The position numbers and the translations under genes are program-made. Below are positions 15,931 through 24,510 of a stretch of 36,442 bases of DNA, piece after piece. This DNA is from Candidatus Geothermarchaeota archaeon (GTDB lineage Archaea; Thermoproteota; Nitrososphaeria; Geothermarchaeales; JDFR-13). Positions within the stretch are counted from its first letter, which is position 1, and the number at the start of each line of letters is the position of its first letter. The stretch covers positions 1-36,442 of the forward strand of contig WAKC01000039.1 in assembly GCA_015523605.1 (NCBI GenBank). The letters are read 5' to 3'. Below the pieces are notes generated by a model. That model saw nothing but the letters and a program-made list of their open reading frames with translations, was not told the origin of the DNA and made no database searches.

Positions 15931-17370
15931 ATGGGTAAATCCAAGGATTTCGATGTGGTTGTGGCTGGAGCTGGTACAGCCGGTATGACTGCTGCTTATC
16001 TCCTTGCTTCTAAAGGATTGTCCGTAGCATTGGTCGATAGGAGAAGGAAGGAGGATATTGGTGACAAGATATGTGGAGACGCTATAGCCGCACATCACTT
16101 CACCTCCACAGGTCTACCACATCCTACAGATAAAGTGGTAAGGGCTTATGTAAAGGGTATAAAGGTGTATCCAAGGGATATGAGGTATAGCATCTCCGTT
16201 GCCACTACAGAAGGTGGATATGTAGTTGATAGACATGGGTGGGGGCAGGAACTCCTTGGATATGCTCTTGAGAAGGGTGTCGAGCTATATAGCGACTCCA
16301 TTGTACAGGACCTAGTTTTAGAGGATGGATACGCAAAGGGAGTAAAGATTTTCAATCGGTCTTTAAAGGAGTCGATGACTCTAAACGGGAAAATAATTGT
16401 AGATGCAACTGGATATTCATCGATTTTAATTAGGAAGGCTCCAGAGGCTTGGGGTATCGAGAAGGATATTCTTGATAGGGATGTCATCAATGCTTATCGT
16501 GAGGTTGTCAAGCTTAAAAAGAGGTTTGACGATGTGGATTATGTCCATTTACATTTCATTAGCGAGTACGCACCCACTGGATATGTGTGGCTCTTCCCAT
16601 GGGATAGAGATGGATATATGTTAAATATTGGTAACGGTGTTATGCCACATAGGGATATTCCAAAGCCACATCTCCTAATGGAAAGATATATTAGAGAAGT
16701 CTTCCCCGACCTTTTAAGGGATAGGGAGATCATAAAGAAGGGTACCTGGAACATCCCTAATAGGAGGCCGAGGCACGTCTTCGTAGGGAATGGCTTCGCC
16801 GCTGTGGGGGATTCAGCCATTATGATTGACCCTGCTACTGCAGAAGGTATAGGATATGGGTTATATGGTGCCTACCTCCTTTCCAAATATATACCTGAGG
16901 CCCTCGAGGCTGGAGACTATAGCCAGGATATGCTATGGAAATATCAACATGCGTATATGACGAGTCCATATGGTTTGAGACAGGCAAGACTAGATGTATT
17001 TAGGCATTTGATGCAGGCTTATAGCGATGCCGACTATGAATTTGTAATTAAACATGGTATATTGACGGGTAAAGACGTGTCTAAGGCGAGGGATGAAGAC
17101 GATATTATAAACTCATTTGACAAGGCTTTGAGAGTTTTGAAGTCGGTTGTCCATGGGAAGCTATCGATAATCAAAGATCTGGATTATACGTTGAAGGTAA
17201 TGAAGACAGTCAAATCCCTTTATCTTAACTATCCTGAGTCTAAGGATGGTATTAAGGAGTGGTCTATGAAGGTCGACGGAATATTTGCAGAGCTGAGGAA
17301 TAGGTTCAGACCATATGTACCTCCAGGGCTTATGGAGAGGACTAATAAAGCTTTCCAGACGACTGGTTGA
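15931..17370 (+). CDS. Geranylgeranyl reductase family flavoprotein
   Basis: 479 aa, slightly longer than typical (about 400-450). The N-terminal FAD-binding fold has VVVAGAGTAGMTAAYLLASKG (GxGxxG at residues 13-18) and LVDRR. The family motif around the reductive site is GDKICGDAI (about 45-53). The second FAD motif is AVGDSAIMIDPATAEGIGYGLYGAYLLS (about 290-318). Members saturate the double bonds of archaeal isoprenoid lipids or related prenyl groups at the membrane. GGTG lies 7 nt before the ATG. It overlaps the convergent M28 gene by 29 nt. There may be several such paralogues in the genome, so the exact lipid substrate is uncertain. Confidence 0.88.
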   Translation: MGKSKDFDVVVAGAGTAGMTAAYLLASKGLSVALVDRRRKEDIGDKICGDAIAAHHFTSTGLPHPTDKVVRAYVKGIKVYPRDMRYSISVATTEGGYVVDRHGWGQELLGYALEKGVELYSDSIVQDLVLEDGYAKGVKIFNRSLKESMTLNGKIIVDATGYSSILIRKAPEAWGIEKDILDRDVINAYREVVKLKKRFDDVDYVHLHFISEYAPTGYVWLFPWDRDGYMLNIGNGVMPHRDIPKPHLLMERYIREVFPDLLRDREIIKKGTWNIPNRRPRHVFVGNGFAAVGDSAIMIDPATAEGIGYGLYGAYLLSKYIPEALEAGDYSQDMLWKYQHAYMTSPYGLRQARLDVFRHLMQAYSDADYEFVIKHGILTGKDVSKARDEDDIINSFDKALRVLKSVVHGKLSIIKDLDYTLKVMKTVKSLYLNYPESKDGIKEWSMKVDGIFAELRNRFRPYVPPGLMERTNKAFQTTG

Positions 17371-19258
17371 GCCACTCTTCAACCATCTCACTCATTAGGT
17401 CAATCACCTCATTAATATCATTGAGGGTATTATACATTCTCTCCACCTCATCCTTTAAATTGTTGAATGCCCTGTCTAACAGACTATAAAGCTCTTCTTC
17501 AAGCCTCTCCCCTTCCAGAGTTATTAAACTATGTGTATTTAGATATGGATATACGGCATTATAAGCCCATTTATCACCCCTTCTAAACATATCTAGTAAT
17601 GTCTGTACCGTCTCATTGGAGAGTGTATATGCCCATCTATTTATACTCAGGTCCATAATAAGTTCCTTCGCAAGTTCCATCTTTCCATTGGAGATATAGT
17701 GTAGTATTGTTTCAATATTTCCAATTAACTCATTATAATATTCTGGGAAGTAAGTAGCATATTTCTCAGTTGGATAGTCCCTCCCCAATCTATACACCGA
17801 TTTGAATATGCTTGCTCTAACTATATTTAATAGCTTGACTATACGGCTTGAACGTCTATACCTACCTAGGATCTCAAGCCTATACTCTAAATCGATAAGT
17901 CTCTCAATAGCCTCATCTACTACCTCAATAAGATCGGACTTCCCAATTGGCTTGAGATAGTGTGGCTTCAATTTACCTCTGAAATCTCTTAGGAGCTCAC
18001 TTAATGTGTAGTGGGGATATAAATCCATATTATTAAGTAAGATGGTATATCCGAGGGCGAATCCCTCTCTAAAAACCTTCTCATCCATCAATGTTAAATC
18101 ATCCTTCTCAGTGTGGTAGTATCGTTTAAAGTAGTAGTTTCTAGCTATATGTGTAATGGTTAACCCCGTTATCCCCTTATGTATCGCTGGCCATGAATCA
18201 ACCCATAGACTAGGCATTCCACTAAGCTGTACCCCTGATGAGATATCATCATATAACTTTGAGACTATTCTAGAGATATGTAGATTCAAGTCGTAAGTAT
18301 AGTTCACACCTATAGGTAGAGCCTTTAAACCTATCAGGTCTACATTTAAAACCATTATATAGTCCTTTGGATCAACATTTGAGAAGAAGTGTTCACTCCC
18401 AATTAAATAATCGTATGAGCTACCTCGATATCCATATTCCTCTGCTGTAAAGCTTATAAATTCTATGTTATATGGGGGTTTATACTCGCTTAATAGCCGA
18501 GCCATTTCCAGGATATAAGCTAATCCGGATAGGTTATCCATTACACCGGGGTTATATCCATCGTGATGGGCTGACACCACATAGTTGAGGGGTTTATCTC
18601 CCTCTAAAAAACCTATAACATTATAGCTATATCCATTCATCGATTCACACTCAATCTTTACATATGCCTTGTGGCCTACCCGCTTTAATAGCTCCTCTGC
18701 ATCTTTCGGTCTTACAATCCCTATAACACCATCTAGCCAAGGCTCTCCATCATATAGATAATACGTGTTATCCCTATAGAGTTCTAACCCACTATCCTCT
18801 AGGTATGTAAATAAAACAGCCTTTGCACCTTTCTTAAACGCCTCTAGCGCCGGCATAACATGTGAATCGTAAATATTAAAATCTAGGTTTATGAGGACGA
18901 TCTTGCCGTTAAGGTCGTGGCTCCAATCCCCCTTACCAATATATATAAGTTCTCCATCAGCCTCTCCACCAGTGATCCCTGCAAAAGTATAGATATCGGC
19001 ATTATATCCATCGTCAACCTCGATATATCCACCTTTATATCTCCATATATCTACAGGGACTTTTTGAAGCTCGATCTTATATCCATATTCATTCAGTTTC
19101 TCAGCGATGTATTCCGCGGTCTTTACCTCCCAATTTGACCCTGCAAGCCTATATCTATCCTCCCCTCTAAATGAGAGTATCTTCTCAATATGCTTCAATA
19201 CCTCCTTAAAATCCAGTTCATCATATCCCCGCTCGAACAACTTTTTTATATCTTCCAT
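17342..19258 (-). CDS. M28 family zinc aminopeptidase with PA-like insert and long C-terminal extension
   Basis: 638-641 aa. GTG 19267 and ATG 19258 are both possible; GTGG lies 5 nt before the ATG, so I chose that. Numbered from the GTG, predicted zinc ligands are His234 (AHHDG), Asp244 (GVMDN), Glu277 with the base Glu276 (TAEEYG), Asp310 (LNVDLIG) and His385 (YYHTEKDD), a complete M28 set. Residues about 75-205 between helix and metal site look like a PA (protease-associated) domain. The last 220 residues or so are an all-helical charged domain unusual for M28. No signal peptide is visible, so it probably works in the cytoplasm, trimming imported peptides. Confidence 0.88.
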   Translation of the reverse strand: MEDIKKLFERGYDELDFKEVLKHIEKILSFRGEDRYRLAGSNWEVKTAEYIAEKLNEYGYKIELQKVPVDIWRYKGGYIEVDDGYNADIYTFAGITGGEADGELIYIGKGDWSHDLNGKIVLINLDFNIYDSHVMPALEAFKKGAKAVLFTYLEDSGLELYRDNTYYLYDGEPWLDGVIGIVRPKDAEELLKRVGHKAYVKIECESMNGYSYNVIGFLEGDKPLNYVVSAHHDGYNPGVMDNLSGLAYILEMARLLSEYKPPYNIEFISFTAEEYGYRGSSYDYLIGSEHFFSNVDPKDYIMVLNVDLIGLKALPIGVNYTYDLNLHISRIVSKLYDDISSGVQLSGMPSLWVDSWPAIHKGITGLTITHIARNYYFKRYYHTEKDDLTLMDEKVFREGFALGYTILLNNMDLYPHYTLSELLRDFRGKLKPHYLKPIGKSDLIEVVDEAIERLIDLEYRLEILGRYRRSSRIVKLLNIVRASIFKSVYRLGRDYPTEKYATYFPEYYNELIGNIETILHYISNGKMELAKELIMDLSINRWAYTLSNETVQTLLDMFRRGDKWAYNAVYPYLNTHSLITLEGERLEEELYSLLDRAFNNLKDEVERMYNTLNDINEVIDLMSEMVEEWLNQSSGKLY

Positions 19259-19281
19259 ACCAACCACTTGATATAATAAAA

Positions 19282-19291
19282 ACTATATAGT
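19282..19291. promoter_or_regulatory. Palindromic TATA-like element between the M28 and DUF1152 genes
   Basis: ACTATATAGT is a perfect 10-bp palindrome in a 47-nt divergent gap. Its centre is about 28 nt before the DUF1152 ATG, which has no ribosome-binding site, so that gene looks leaderless. The same element could also serve the minus strand. Confidence 0.4.
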
Positions 19292-19314
19292 GATTGTGAT
19301 TTAATTCCTTCTTT

Positions 19315-20322
19315 ATGGCGTTGCTACCAGGTTCAAAAGCTTTATTATTTGCTTCCGGTGGAGGGGGAGATATAGCTTCGGCTGCACTCCTAAAATATCT
19401 TTTAAATGATGTATATAACTCCATATTGCTCGGTTCCATACCATGGGAAAGGTTTAAATATGATCCTAAGCCTGGCCCGATTAAATACGAGGAGGTTAGG
19501 AATGGAGTGGTTCGTGATGGCTATATGATCGTATCTGGAGATTCTTACGCGATTCGAGATGGTAGAGAGGTCTTCTTCCAAGCGGCTAAGGTGGCTAGGT
19601 TTTTGGATGAGGAGGTCTTCATAGTATCTCCTATATATGGCTTCAAATCATTTGTCAAGGGGATTCGAAATGTGATGGTAGACTATGGACTGGATACTTT
19701 TATAGCTGTGGATGTCGGTGGGGATATCCTATGTAGGGGTGATGAGGATGAGTTGTGGAGTCCAATGGCGGATGCATATGGATTGGCAGCTGCCTATCAA
19801 CTATCACTAGATGGGTTTAACAGTATGGTGGCTGTAGTCTCCCCAGGTTCTGATGGCGAGCTTCCATGGAATTATCTGAGGAAGCGGCTTCACGAACTTT
19901 ATATAGAGGGGTCTATTATACGGGTAATTGGATTTGGATCTGGCGATACCGAATTTTATAGTGAACTCCTTAAATATGTCGATACGGAGGCCAGTCGATT
20001 GGCTTATGACGCCTTGGTTAATGGGTTTGGGGAGAGGAGGATAAGGGGTGGGTCTAGACATTTAGAGTTGGGAATCCACTCTACTCTGACATTCTTTATA
20101 GACCCGAATCCAATTTATAGGGATAGTCTGCCGTCTCACGTTATAATAGAGTCTGACTCTTTTGAAGAGTCGAATATGAAGCTGATTGAGAATGGAGTCC
20201 CTACAGAGTATGAGTTGGAGAAGTTGATATTTGATTTAAGTAGGTTTTATGTGGATGAAAAAGAACTTTATACTATTGCCAGGAATAAATTGATGGAATA
20301 TATTAAAAGAAGAAGACATTAA
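19315..20322 (+). CDS. DUF1152 family protein
   Basis: 335 aa, the normal size for the family. The N-terminus has the glycine-rich nucleotide-like loop FASGGGGDIASAALL (residues 12-26), followed by AVDVGGDILCRGDEDELWSPMADA (about 147-170), the most conserved part of DUF1152. These proteins are widespread in archaea and resemble nucleotide- or sugar-binding Rossmann-like enzymes, but no function is established. The gene has a TATA-like palindrome 28 nt upstream and no Shine-Dalgarno. The next gene, the Pot binding protein, has its own promoter, so cotranscription is not required. Confidence 0.8.
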   Translation: MALLPGSKALLFASGGGGDIASAALLKYLLNDVYNSILLGSIPWERFKYDPKPGPIKYEEVRNGVVRDGYMIVSGDSYAIRDGREVFFQAAKVARFLDEEVFIVSPIYGFKSFVKGIRNVMVDYGLDTFIAVDVGGDILCRGDEDELWSPMADAYGLAAAYQLSLDGFNSMVAVVSPGSDGELPWNYLRKRLHELYIEGSIIRVIGFGSGDTEFYSELLKYVDTEASRLAYDALVNGFGERRIRGGSRHLELGIHSTLTFFIDPNPIYRDSLPSHVIIESDSFEESNMKLIENGVPTEYELEKLIFDLSRFYVDEKELYTIARNKLMEYIKRRRH

Positions 20323-20348
20323 CTTTTAACATCAATAATATACTTATA

Positions 20349-20356
20349 TTTAAATC
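20349..20356 (+). promoter_or_regulatory. TATA-like box for the Pot operon
   Basis: TTTAAATC lies in the gap after the DUF1152 gene, centred about 52 nt before the potD GTG. A start about 26 nt downstream would give a leader of about 25-28 nt holding the GGGTGGG ribosome-binding site. Confidence 0.45.
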
Positions 20357-20403
20357 TTTCCTGTAACAATAAAAGTAAAGTATAAGGTATTTCGGGTGGG
20401 ATT

Positions 20404-21612
20404 GTGGCATCCCGTCGTGACTTCCTTAAGGTTGCAGTGGCTGGTGCGGCTGGGCTGGCGCTTGGCGGAGCGGCTGGATATTTCGCGAGGCAGGGGGAGG
20501 TGGACCGCCTCCAGAAGGAGGTTGAGAGGCTGATGGAGCAGGCTGGGGTGGAGGCCCCCCAGTTAGAGGAGAATTTCAACCTGTTTAACTGGACTTGGTA
20601 TGCCAATCTTGCTTTGATTGAGGAGTGGGCTAAAGAGAATAATATTAAAATTCAGATGGACTTTTATGAGAGTAATGACGAACTTGTGGCTGAGTTAGAA
20701 TTGGGAGCTAGAGCCTATGATGTGGTTGTCCCATCAGCCTCCTATATACCGTCTCTAATTGAGAAGGGTCTCCTCCAGAGAATAAACCTGGATAAGATTC
20801 CTAACCACCAATACATTCCAGAGTCTTTTATGGGTCGGGAGTGGGATCCAGATAATGAATATACCCTCATCTATAGCTATGGAACGACTGCAGTGGCATA
20901 TAACGAGGATAAGATGGGTGGTGATACAATAACTAGCTGGGGTGACCTGTTAGACGCTGACAATCCTGATTCTATTCTTAGGAGACATGCCGGTAAGATC
21001 ACCATGTTAACAGAATCTATCGAGGTTATGGATGCTGCTGCTATCTACTTGGCCACTCAGAAGGGAGAGGATGTAATGGATTGGATTACCACACTTGATG
21101 AGAATAAGTTGGAGGAGATGGCTAACGTCCTGATCAAGCAGAAGCCATACCTATATGGATATGCGAGTACTGAGGAGTATATGGAGGAACTCCCCATAGG
21201 CGAGAGGTTCTATATATCCCAGAGCTGGAATGGAGATATTGCCGGTATTATTTGGGACTCTGACGAGTATGAAGTTAAGATGACGATTCTAAACGAGAAT
21301 ATCAAGTACGTAGTACCTGAAGAGGGTGCAATCGCTTGGTTCGATAACTTCGCTATACCAGCTAATGCAGAGAATATAGAGAATGCCCATGCATTTATAA
21401 ACTGGTTCCTAGAACCCGTTATCTCAGCTATTCATACGATGACAATCAAATACCCATTCCCAGCAGGTATTAAATACGTGGCTCAAGAGATCAGGAACGA
21501 CCCAACGATATTCGTGCCTGAAGATCTCTATGACAAGCTATACTGGACGTCTTTGACCCCCGAGATGGAGGCGCTGTGGAACGACTATTGGCAGAGGGTA
21601 CAGAGTGCATAG
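20404..21612 (+). CDS. potD: Spermidine/putrescine-type ABC transporter substrate-binding protein, Tat-exported
   Basis: 402 aa. A Tat signal SRRDFLK (residues 3-9) plus a hydrophobic stretch AVAGAAGLALGGAAGYF routes it out folded. No lipobox Cys is present; a short coiled coil (QGEVDRLQKEVERLMEQAG) follows as a spacer. The mature domain fits the PotD/PotF group: NLFNWTWYANLALIEEWAKENNIKIQMDFYESNDELVAELELGARAYDVVVPSASYIPSLIEKGLLQ. GTG start, with GGGTGGG 3 nt upstream. It leads potB and potC. The polyamine ligand is inferred from the family; other small organic cations are possible. Confidence 0.9.
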   Translation: MASRRDFLKVAVAGAAGLALGGAAGYFARQGEVDRLQKEVERLMEQAGVEAPQLEENFNLFNWTWYANLALIEEWAKENNIKIQMDFYESNDELVAELELGARAYDVVVPSASYIPSLIEKGLLQRINLDKIPNHQYIPESFMGREWDPDNEYTLIYSYGTTAVAYNEDKMGGDTITSWGDLLDADNPDSILRRHAGKITMLTESIEVMDAAAIYLATQKGEDVMDWITTLDENKLEEMANVLIKQKPYLYGYASTEEYMEELPIGERFYISQSWNGDIAGIIWDSDEYEVKMTILNENIKYVVPEEGAIAWFDNFAIPANAENIENAHAFINWFLEPVISAIHTMTIKYPFPAGIKYVAQEIRNDPTIFVPEDLYDKLYWTSLTPEMEALWNDYWQRVQSA

Positions 21613-21615
21613 GAT

Positions 21616-22518
21616 ATGGAGGGAGATACGTTTATAGATAAGATACGTAGATCCCGATCCCTCAAACTTTTTTTATTACTAGGGCCGGGTCTAATATTCC
21701 TAGCTATATTCTTCTTTGCACCCTTCGTAATCTCCTTGATGCTAAGTCTTGGAATGCTTGATAAGGAGGTATATACATGGTATCTGACCTTTGAAGTAAC
21801 CCTCAGATACTATATAAGATTCTTTACTAATCCAGGTACGGTTAGGGCTATAATACTGTCTTTTTACTATGCATCTGTAACCACTATTGGAACGTTGCTT
21901 CTCGCATATCCCATGGCATATTATATGGCGTTTAAGATGGATAAGAGGATGAAGACGACGGCTGTCTTCATAATATTCCTACCTTTCTGGATAAACTTTA
22001 TATTAAGGGTTTATGCGATGAGGTTTATACTTCATGAGGCTGGCCCCCTTCAGCAGGGGCTTATATCCATTGGGCTCCTTAGCGAGCCTATACCTATATT
22101 GGGTACAGATATAGCTGTCATTATAACCATGATCTACAGCTACTTAATATTCATGCTACTCCCAATATTTGGGGTGGTAGAGAAGATTAATAAGGAGTAT
22201 ATAGAGGCTGCATATACTCTTGGAGCCCCTCCCCTAAAAACCTTCCTTAAAATTACCTTACCCCTCTCGAAACCTGGTATAATAGCTGGTTCCCTACTCG
22301 TCTTCATCCCCGCACTAGGGGAGTTCGTCATCCCAATACTGGTGGGGGGTGGTAGGGCATATACAATCGGCCGTTTAATATATGACAATTTCATTAGGAT
22401 AAGCGGTATATTGGGTTGGGCTATGGGTTCCGCGGCTGCAATGGTCTATATAGGTTTGATCCTGATATCTACGTATATCTATTTCAAGTTTGTAGGGAGG
22501 GAGATAACGTTAATATGA
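21616..22518 (+). CDS. potB: Spermidine/putrescine-type ABC transporter permease, PotB type
   Basis: 300 aa with about six TM helices. It shows the PotB pattern: N-terminal LLLGPGLIFLAIFFFAPFVISLMLSLG, ATTYPMAYY-like LLLAYPMAYYMAFKM, and the cytoplasmic coupling loop KEYIEAAYTLGAPPLKTFLKITLPLSKPGI (EAA motif) that docks to the ATPase. PALGEFVIPILVGGG is typical of the polyamine class. Its stop overlaps the potC start (ATGA). It needs a PotA ATPase, which is not encoded near it in this window. Confidence 0.92.
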   Translation: MEGDTFIDKIRRSRSLKLFLLLGPGLIFLAIFFFAPFVISLMLSLGMLDKEVYTWYLTFEVTLRYYIRFFTNPGTVRAIILSFYYASVTTIGTLLLAYPMAYYMAFKMDKRMKTTAVFIIFLPFWINFILRVYAMRFILHEAGPLQQGLISIGLLSEPIPILGTDIAVIITMIYSYLIFMLLPIFGVVEKINKEYIEAAYTLGAPPLKTFLKITLPLSKPGIIAGSLLVFIPALGEFVIPILVGGGRAYTIGRLIYDNFIRISGILGWAMGSAAAMVYIGLILISTYIYFKFVGREITLI

Positions 22519-23285
22519 GCATGGTAGATAGAGCTTTAAAAATAATATTTTGGTCGATAGTCACGCTTACATATCTACCTATAGTTGTTATGATACTCTT
22601 CTCCTTCAATTCATCCAGGTCAAAACTAGTCTTTACTGGGTTTACTCTTGAGAACTATATATCCTTGATTAACAATGCAAATGTTTGGGAGTCCTTCATA
22701 AATTCTATATGGACCGCTGCAGTGGTGGTGTTAGTATCACTACTACTCGGAATTCTCATGGCATACGCCGTTGTAAGATATAAACCTAGAGGGTCTACCT
22801 TATTGGACTCGCTTATAATGGTACCCATTATAATACCAGAAATAGTTGAGGCTGTTACCCTCGTTATCTTCCTGATTATAGTAGGGTTTAAACTAAGCCC
22901 CCTAACGATAATTATTGGCCATGTAGCTTTTGATGCTCCTCTTGCATATCTTGTTTTGAAGGCAAGGTTCCAGGGATGGAATAGGGAGTATGAAGAGGCG
23001 GCAATGACGCTTGGAGCGGATGAAATAACAACATTTTTCAAAATTACTATCCCCCTTATGATGCCAGCTATTTTAGCTGCGGCATTTCTAACTTTCATAT
23101 GGAGTTATGACGACTTTATAAAGACCTTCTTCACAAGACCTACAGGATTCGATACACTCCCAGTATATATCTGGAATAGGGTGGCAAGAGGTAGGCTGGA
23201 ACTAGATATAAATGCGTTATCCACCATTATCGTGGCGATATCATTCCTCTTCACATATGTAAGGATGAAGCTGGTGAAAGAGTAG
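22515..23285 (+). CDS. potC: Spermidine/putrescine-type ABC transporter permease, PotC type
   Basis: 256 aa from the ATG that overlaps the potB stop by 4 nt; the track ORF is extended 33 codons into potB and should be trimmed. It has about six TM helices. The PotC hallmarks are YLPIVVMILFSFNSSRS near the N-terminus, the EAA loop REYEEAAMTLGADEITTFFKITIPLMMPAI and the late FIWSYDDFIKTFF. GGGAGGGAG lies about 11 nt before the start. It is the last recognisable transporter gene of the operon; genes further on encode unknown surface proteins, not an ATPase. Confidence 0.92.
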   Translation: MSMVDRALKIIFWSIVTLTYLPIVVMILFSFNSSRSKLVFTGFTLENYISLINNANVWESFINSIWTAAVVVLVSLLLGILMAYAVVRYKPRGSTLLDSLIMVPIIIPEIVEAVTLVIFLIIVGFKLSPLTIIIGHVAFDAPLAYLVLKARFQGWNREYEEAAMTLGADEITTFFKITIPLMMPAILAAAFLTFIWSYDDFIKTFFTRPTGFDTLPVYIWNRVARGRLELDINALSTIIVAISFLFTYVRMKLVKE

Positions 23286-23327
23286 AGATAAAAACTTATT
23301 TCTCAGCATAGACTTCATATTCATTTG

Positions 23328-23825
23328 ATGAATAAATCTTTTATACCGAGGCTTGTAAACATCATCCTAATCATAGCCTTCGTCTCCCCATTGGTATATG
23401 GATTATACCTTTATAATTGGGATATAGAGAGGTTTATAGGGTTTAAGGCTTCAGAGGTCTCTGTTAACATATCCTATACAGTTGATCAGGTCTATGTGAA
23501 GGAGAATTATATCGTCTTCTCCATAGAAATAGTGAATACGGGTGATGTTCCGTTAACAATTAGAAGGTTAGATGCAACTTTGAATGCGACTCTCGATATG
23601 CAGATGCATATATCATCTAAAAGTGAATATGTATTTCCAGAAGGTAGAGGCTTGGATGTAGGGGAATCCGTCAGCATAGATTTGAAATTTCCAGTAGCTT
23701 CACCCACTGGTGGCAGGCTATATTTTAAGGGCATCGAATACATGATGGAGTTGAGTTTGGAGGCTAAGGTATACGGTGAACCTATCGTTTTGACTTCGGT
23801 TATCAAGGGAGGGTTATCACGATGA
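23328..23825 (+). CDS. Secreted/membrane-anchored protein with one beta-sandwich-like domain, unknown
   Basis: 165 aa from ATG 23328; the track begins at the TTG one codon earlier. One N-terminal hydrophobic helix (about residues 7-26) anchors it. The outside part has alternating strands (VNISYTVDQVYVKENYIVFSIEIVNTGDVPLTIRRLDATLNATL) typical of LEA14/WHy-like or CARDB-like sandwich domains, in which phrases like VNTGDVPLTI are common. No catalytic motif or Cys is seen. It starts 42 nt after potC and overlaps the next gene by 4 nt, so it belongs to a surface-gene run with the three genes after it. The fold is inferred from the pattern only. Confidence 0.72.
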   Translation: MNKSFIPRLVNIILIIAFVSPLVYGLYLYNWDIERFIGFKASEVSVNISYTVDQVYVKENYIVFSIEIVNTGDVPLTIRRLDATLNATLDMQMHISSKSEYVFPEGRGLDVGESVSIDLKFPVASPTGGRLYFKGIEYMMELSLEAKVYGEPIVLTSVIKGGLSR

Positions 23826-24442
23826 GTGGGGCTGTTAAAGAACCCCTACTCACGAGACTAGCCTATTACCGGCATGTCAATCTATTTGCTTTGATCGCTG
23901 GTCTCATAACCTTATATCTAGTATTAAGAAGTGGGGAGTTGGTGATACTTGTTTCTAATATTGTGGAGGGAGATACTATAACGATCGGTTTGGGAGAGAT
24001 GGAGATAAACGTCTTGGGACGTAGCCTCTCAATACCCATTCTAGACTATCTAGTCATATCCTCTAAATTATCATATCTAGTCGCCTCCCTCTCCCTCATA
24101 ACAGGTTCTCTAGTTAAAGATGAAGAGCTATCAAAAGGTTTAATCGGGTTTAAACTTCCTAGCATGACAGGCCTGATCCTCACAGTGGTAGCCCTTATCC
24201 TAATGTATCTAGGCGGTTCCTTCAATCCCCTCAGTAACGAGGTCTCGATGGCACTCACCATCAATATAGGTGGTAGGATATACTCTATACCAATTTCATA
24301 CTCCATAAAACCCACTTTAAACACATATCTCGCATTAACGGCTAATCTCATGGCTATTCTTGGGAGACTTGCGGTAAGAGGTAAGACGAATTATATCAGG
24401 AGGCTCAGAGAACTATCGACCTCAATATTTATTCCCATATAG
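23822..24442 (+). CDS. Integral membrane protein of unknown function
   Basis: 206 aa, not recognised. Hydrophobic helices are visible at about residues 21-45, 77-97 and 112-131, and perhaps 165-185. Between them are beta-like outside stretches (VEGDTITIGLGEMEINVLGRSLSIPI; SMALTINIGGRIYSIPISYSI). The ATGA overlap with the preceding gene means coupled translation and suggests the two proteins form a pair. The basic C-terminus (RGKTNYIRRLREL) probably lies inside. The signals are membrane topology and gene coupling only. Confidence 0.72.
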   Translation: MSGAVKEPLLTRLAYYRHVNLFALIAGLITLYLVLRSGELVILVSNIVEGDTITIGLGEMEINVLGRSLSIPILDYLVISSKLSYLVASLSLITGSLVKDEELSKGLIGFKLPSMTGLILTVVALILMYLGGSFNPLSNEVSMALTINIGGRIYSIPISYSIKPTLNTYLALTANLMAILGRLAVRGKTNYIRRLRELSTSIFIPI

Positions 24443-24510
24443 TCCCACAATTTCCCATTAACTCCCTAAATAAAGACTATTGAGAGTTCTTCTATATGGT
24501 GAGATCTGGG

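Noticed and set aside
23325-23330. TTG start of the 166-aa ORF
   Set aside because: An ATG follows directly in frame and is the simpler start.
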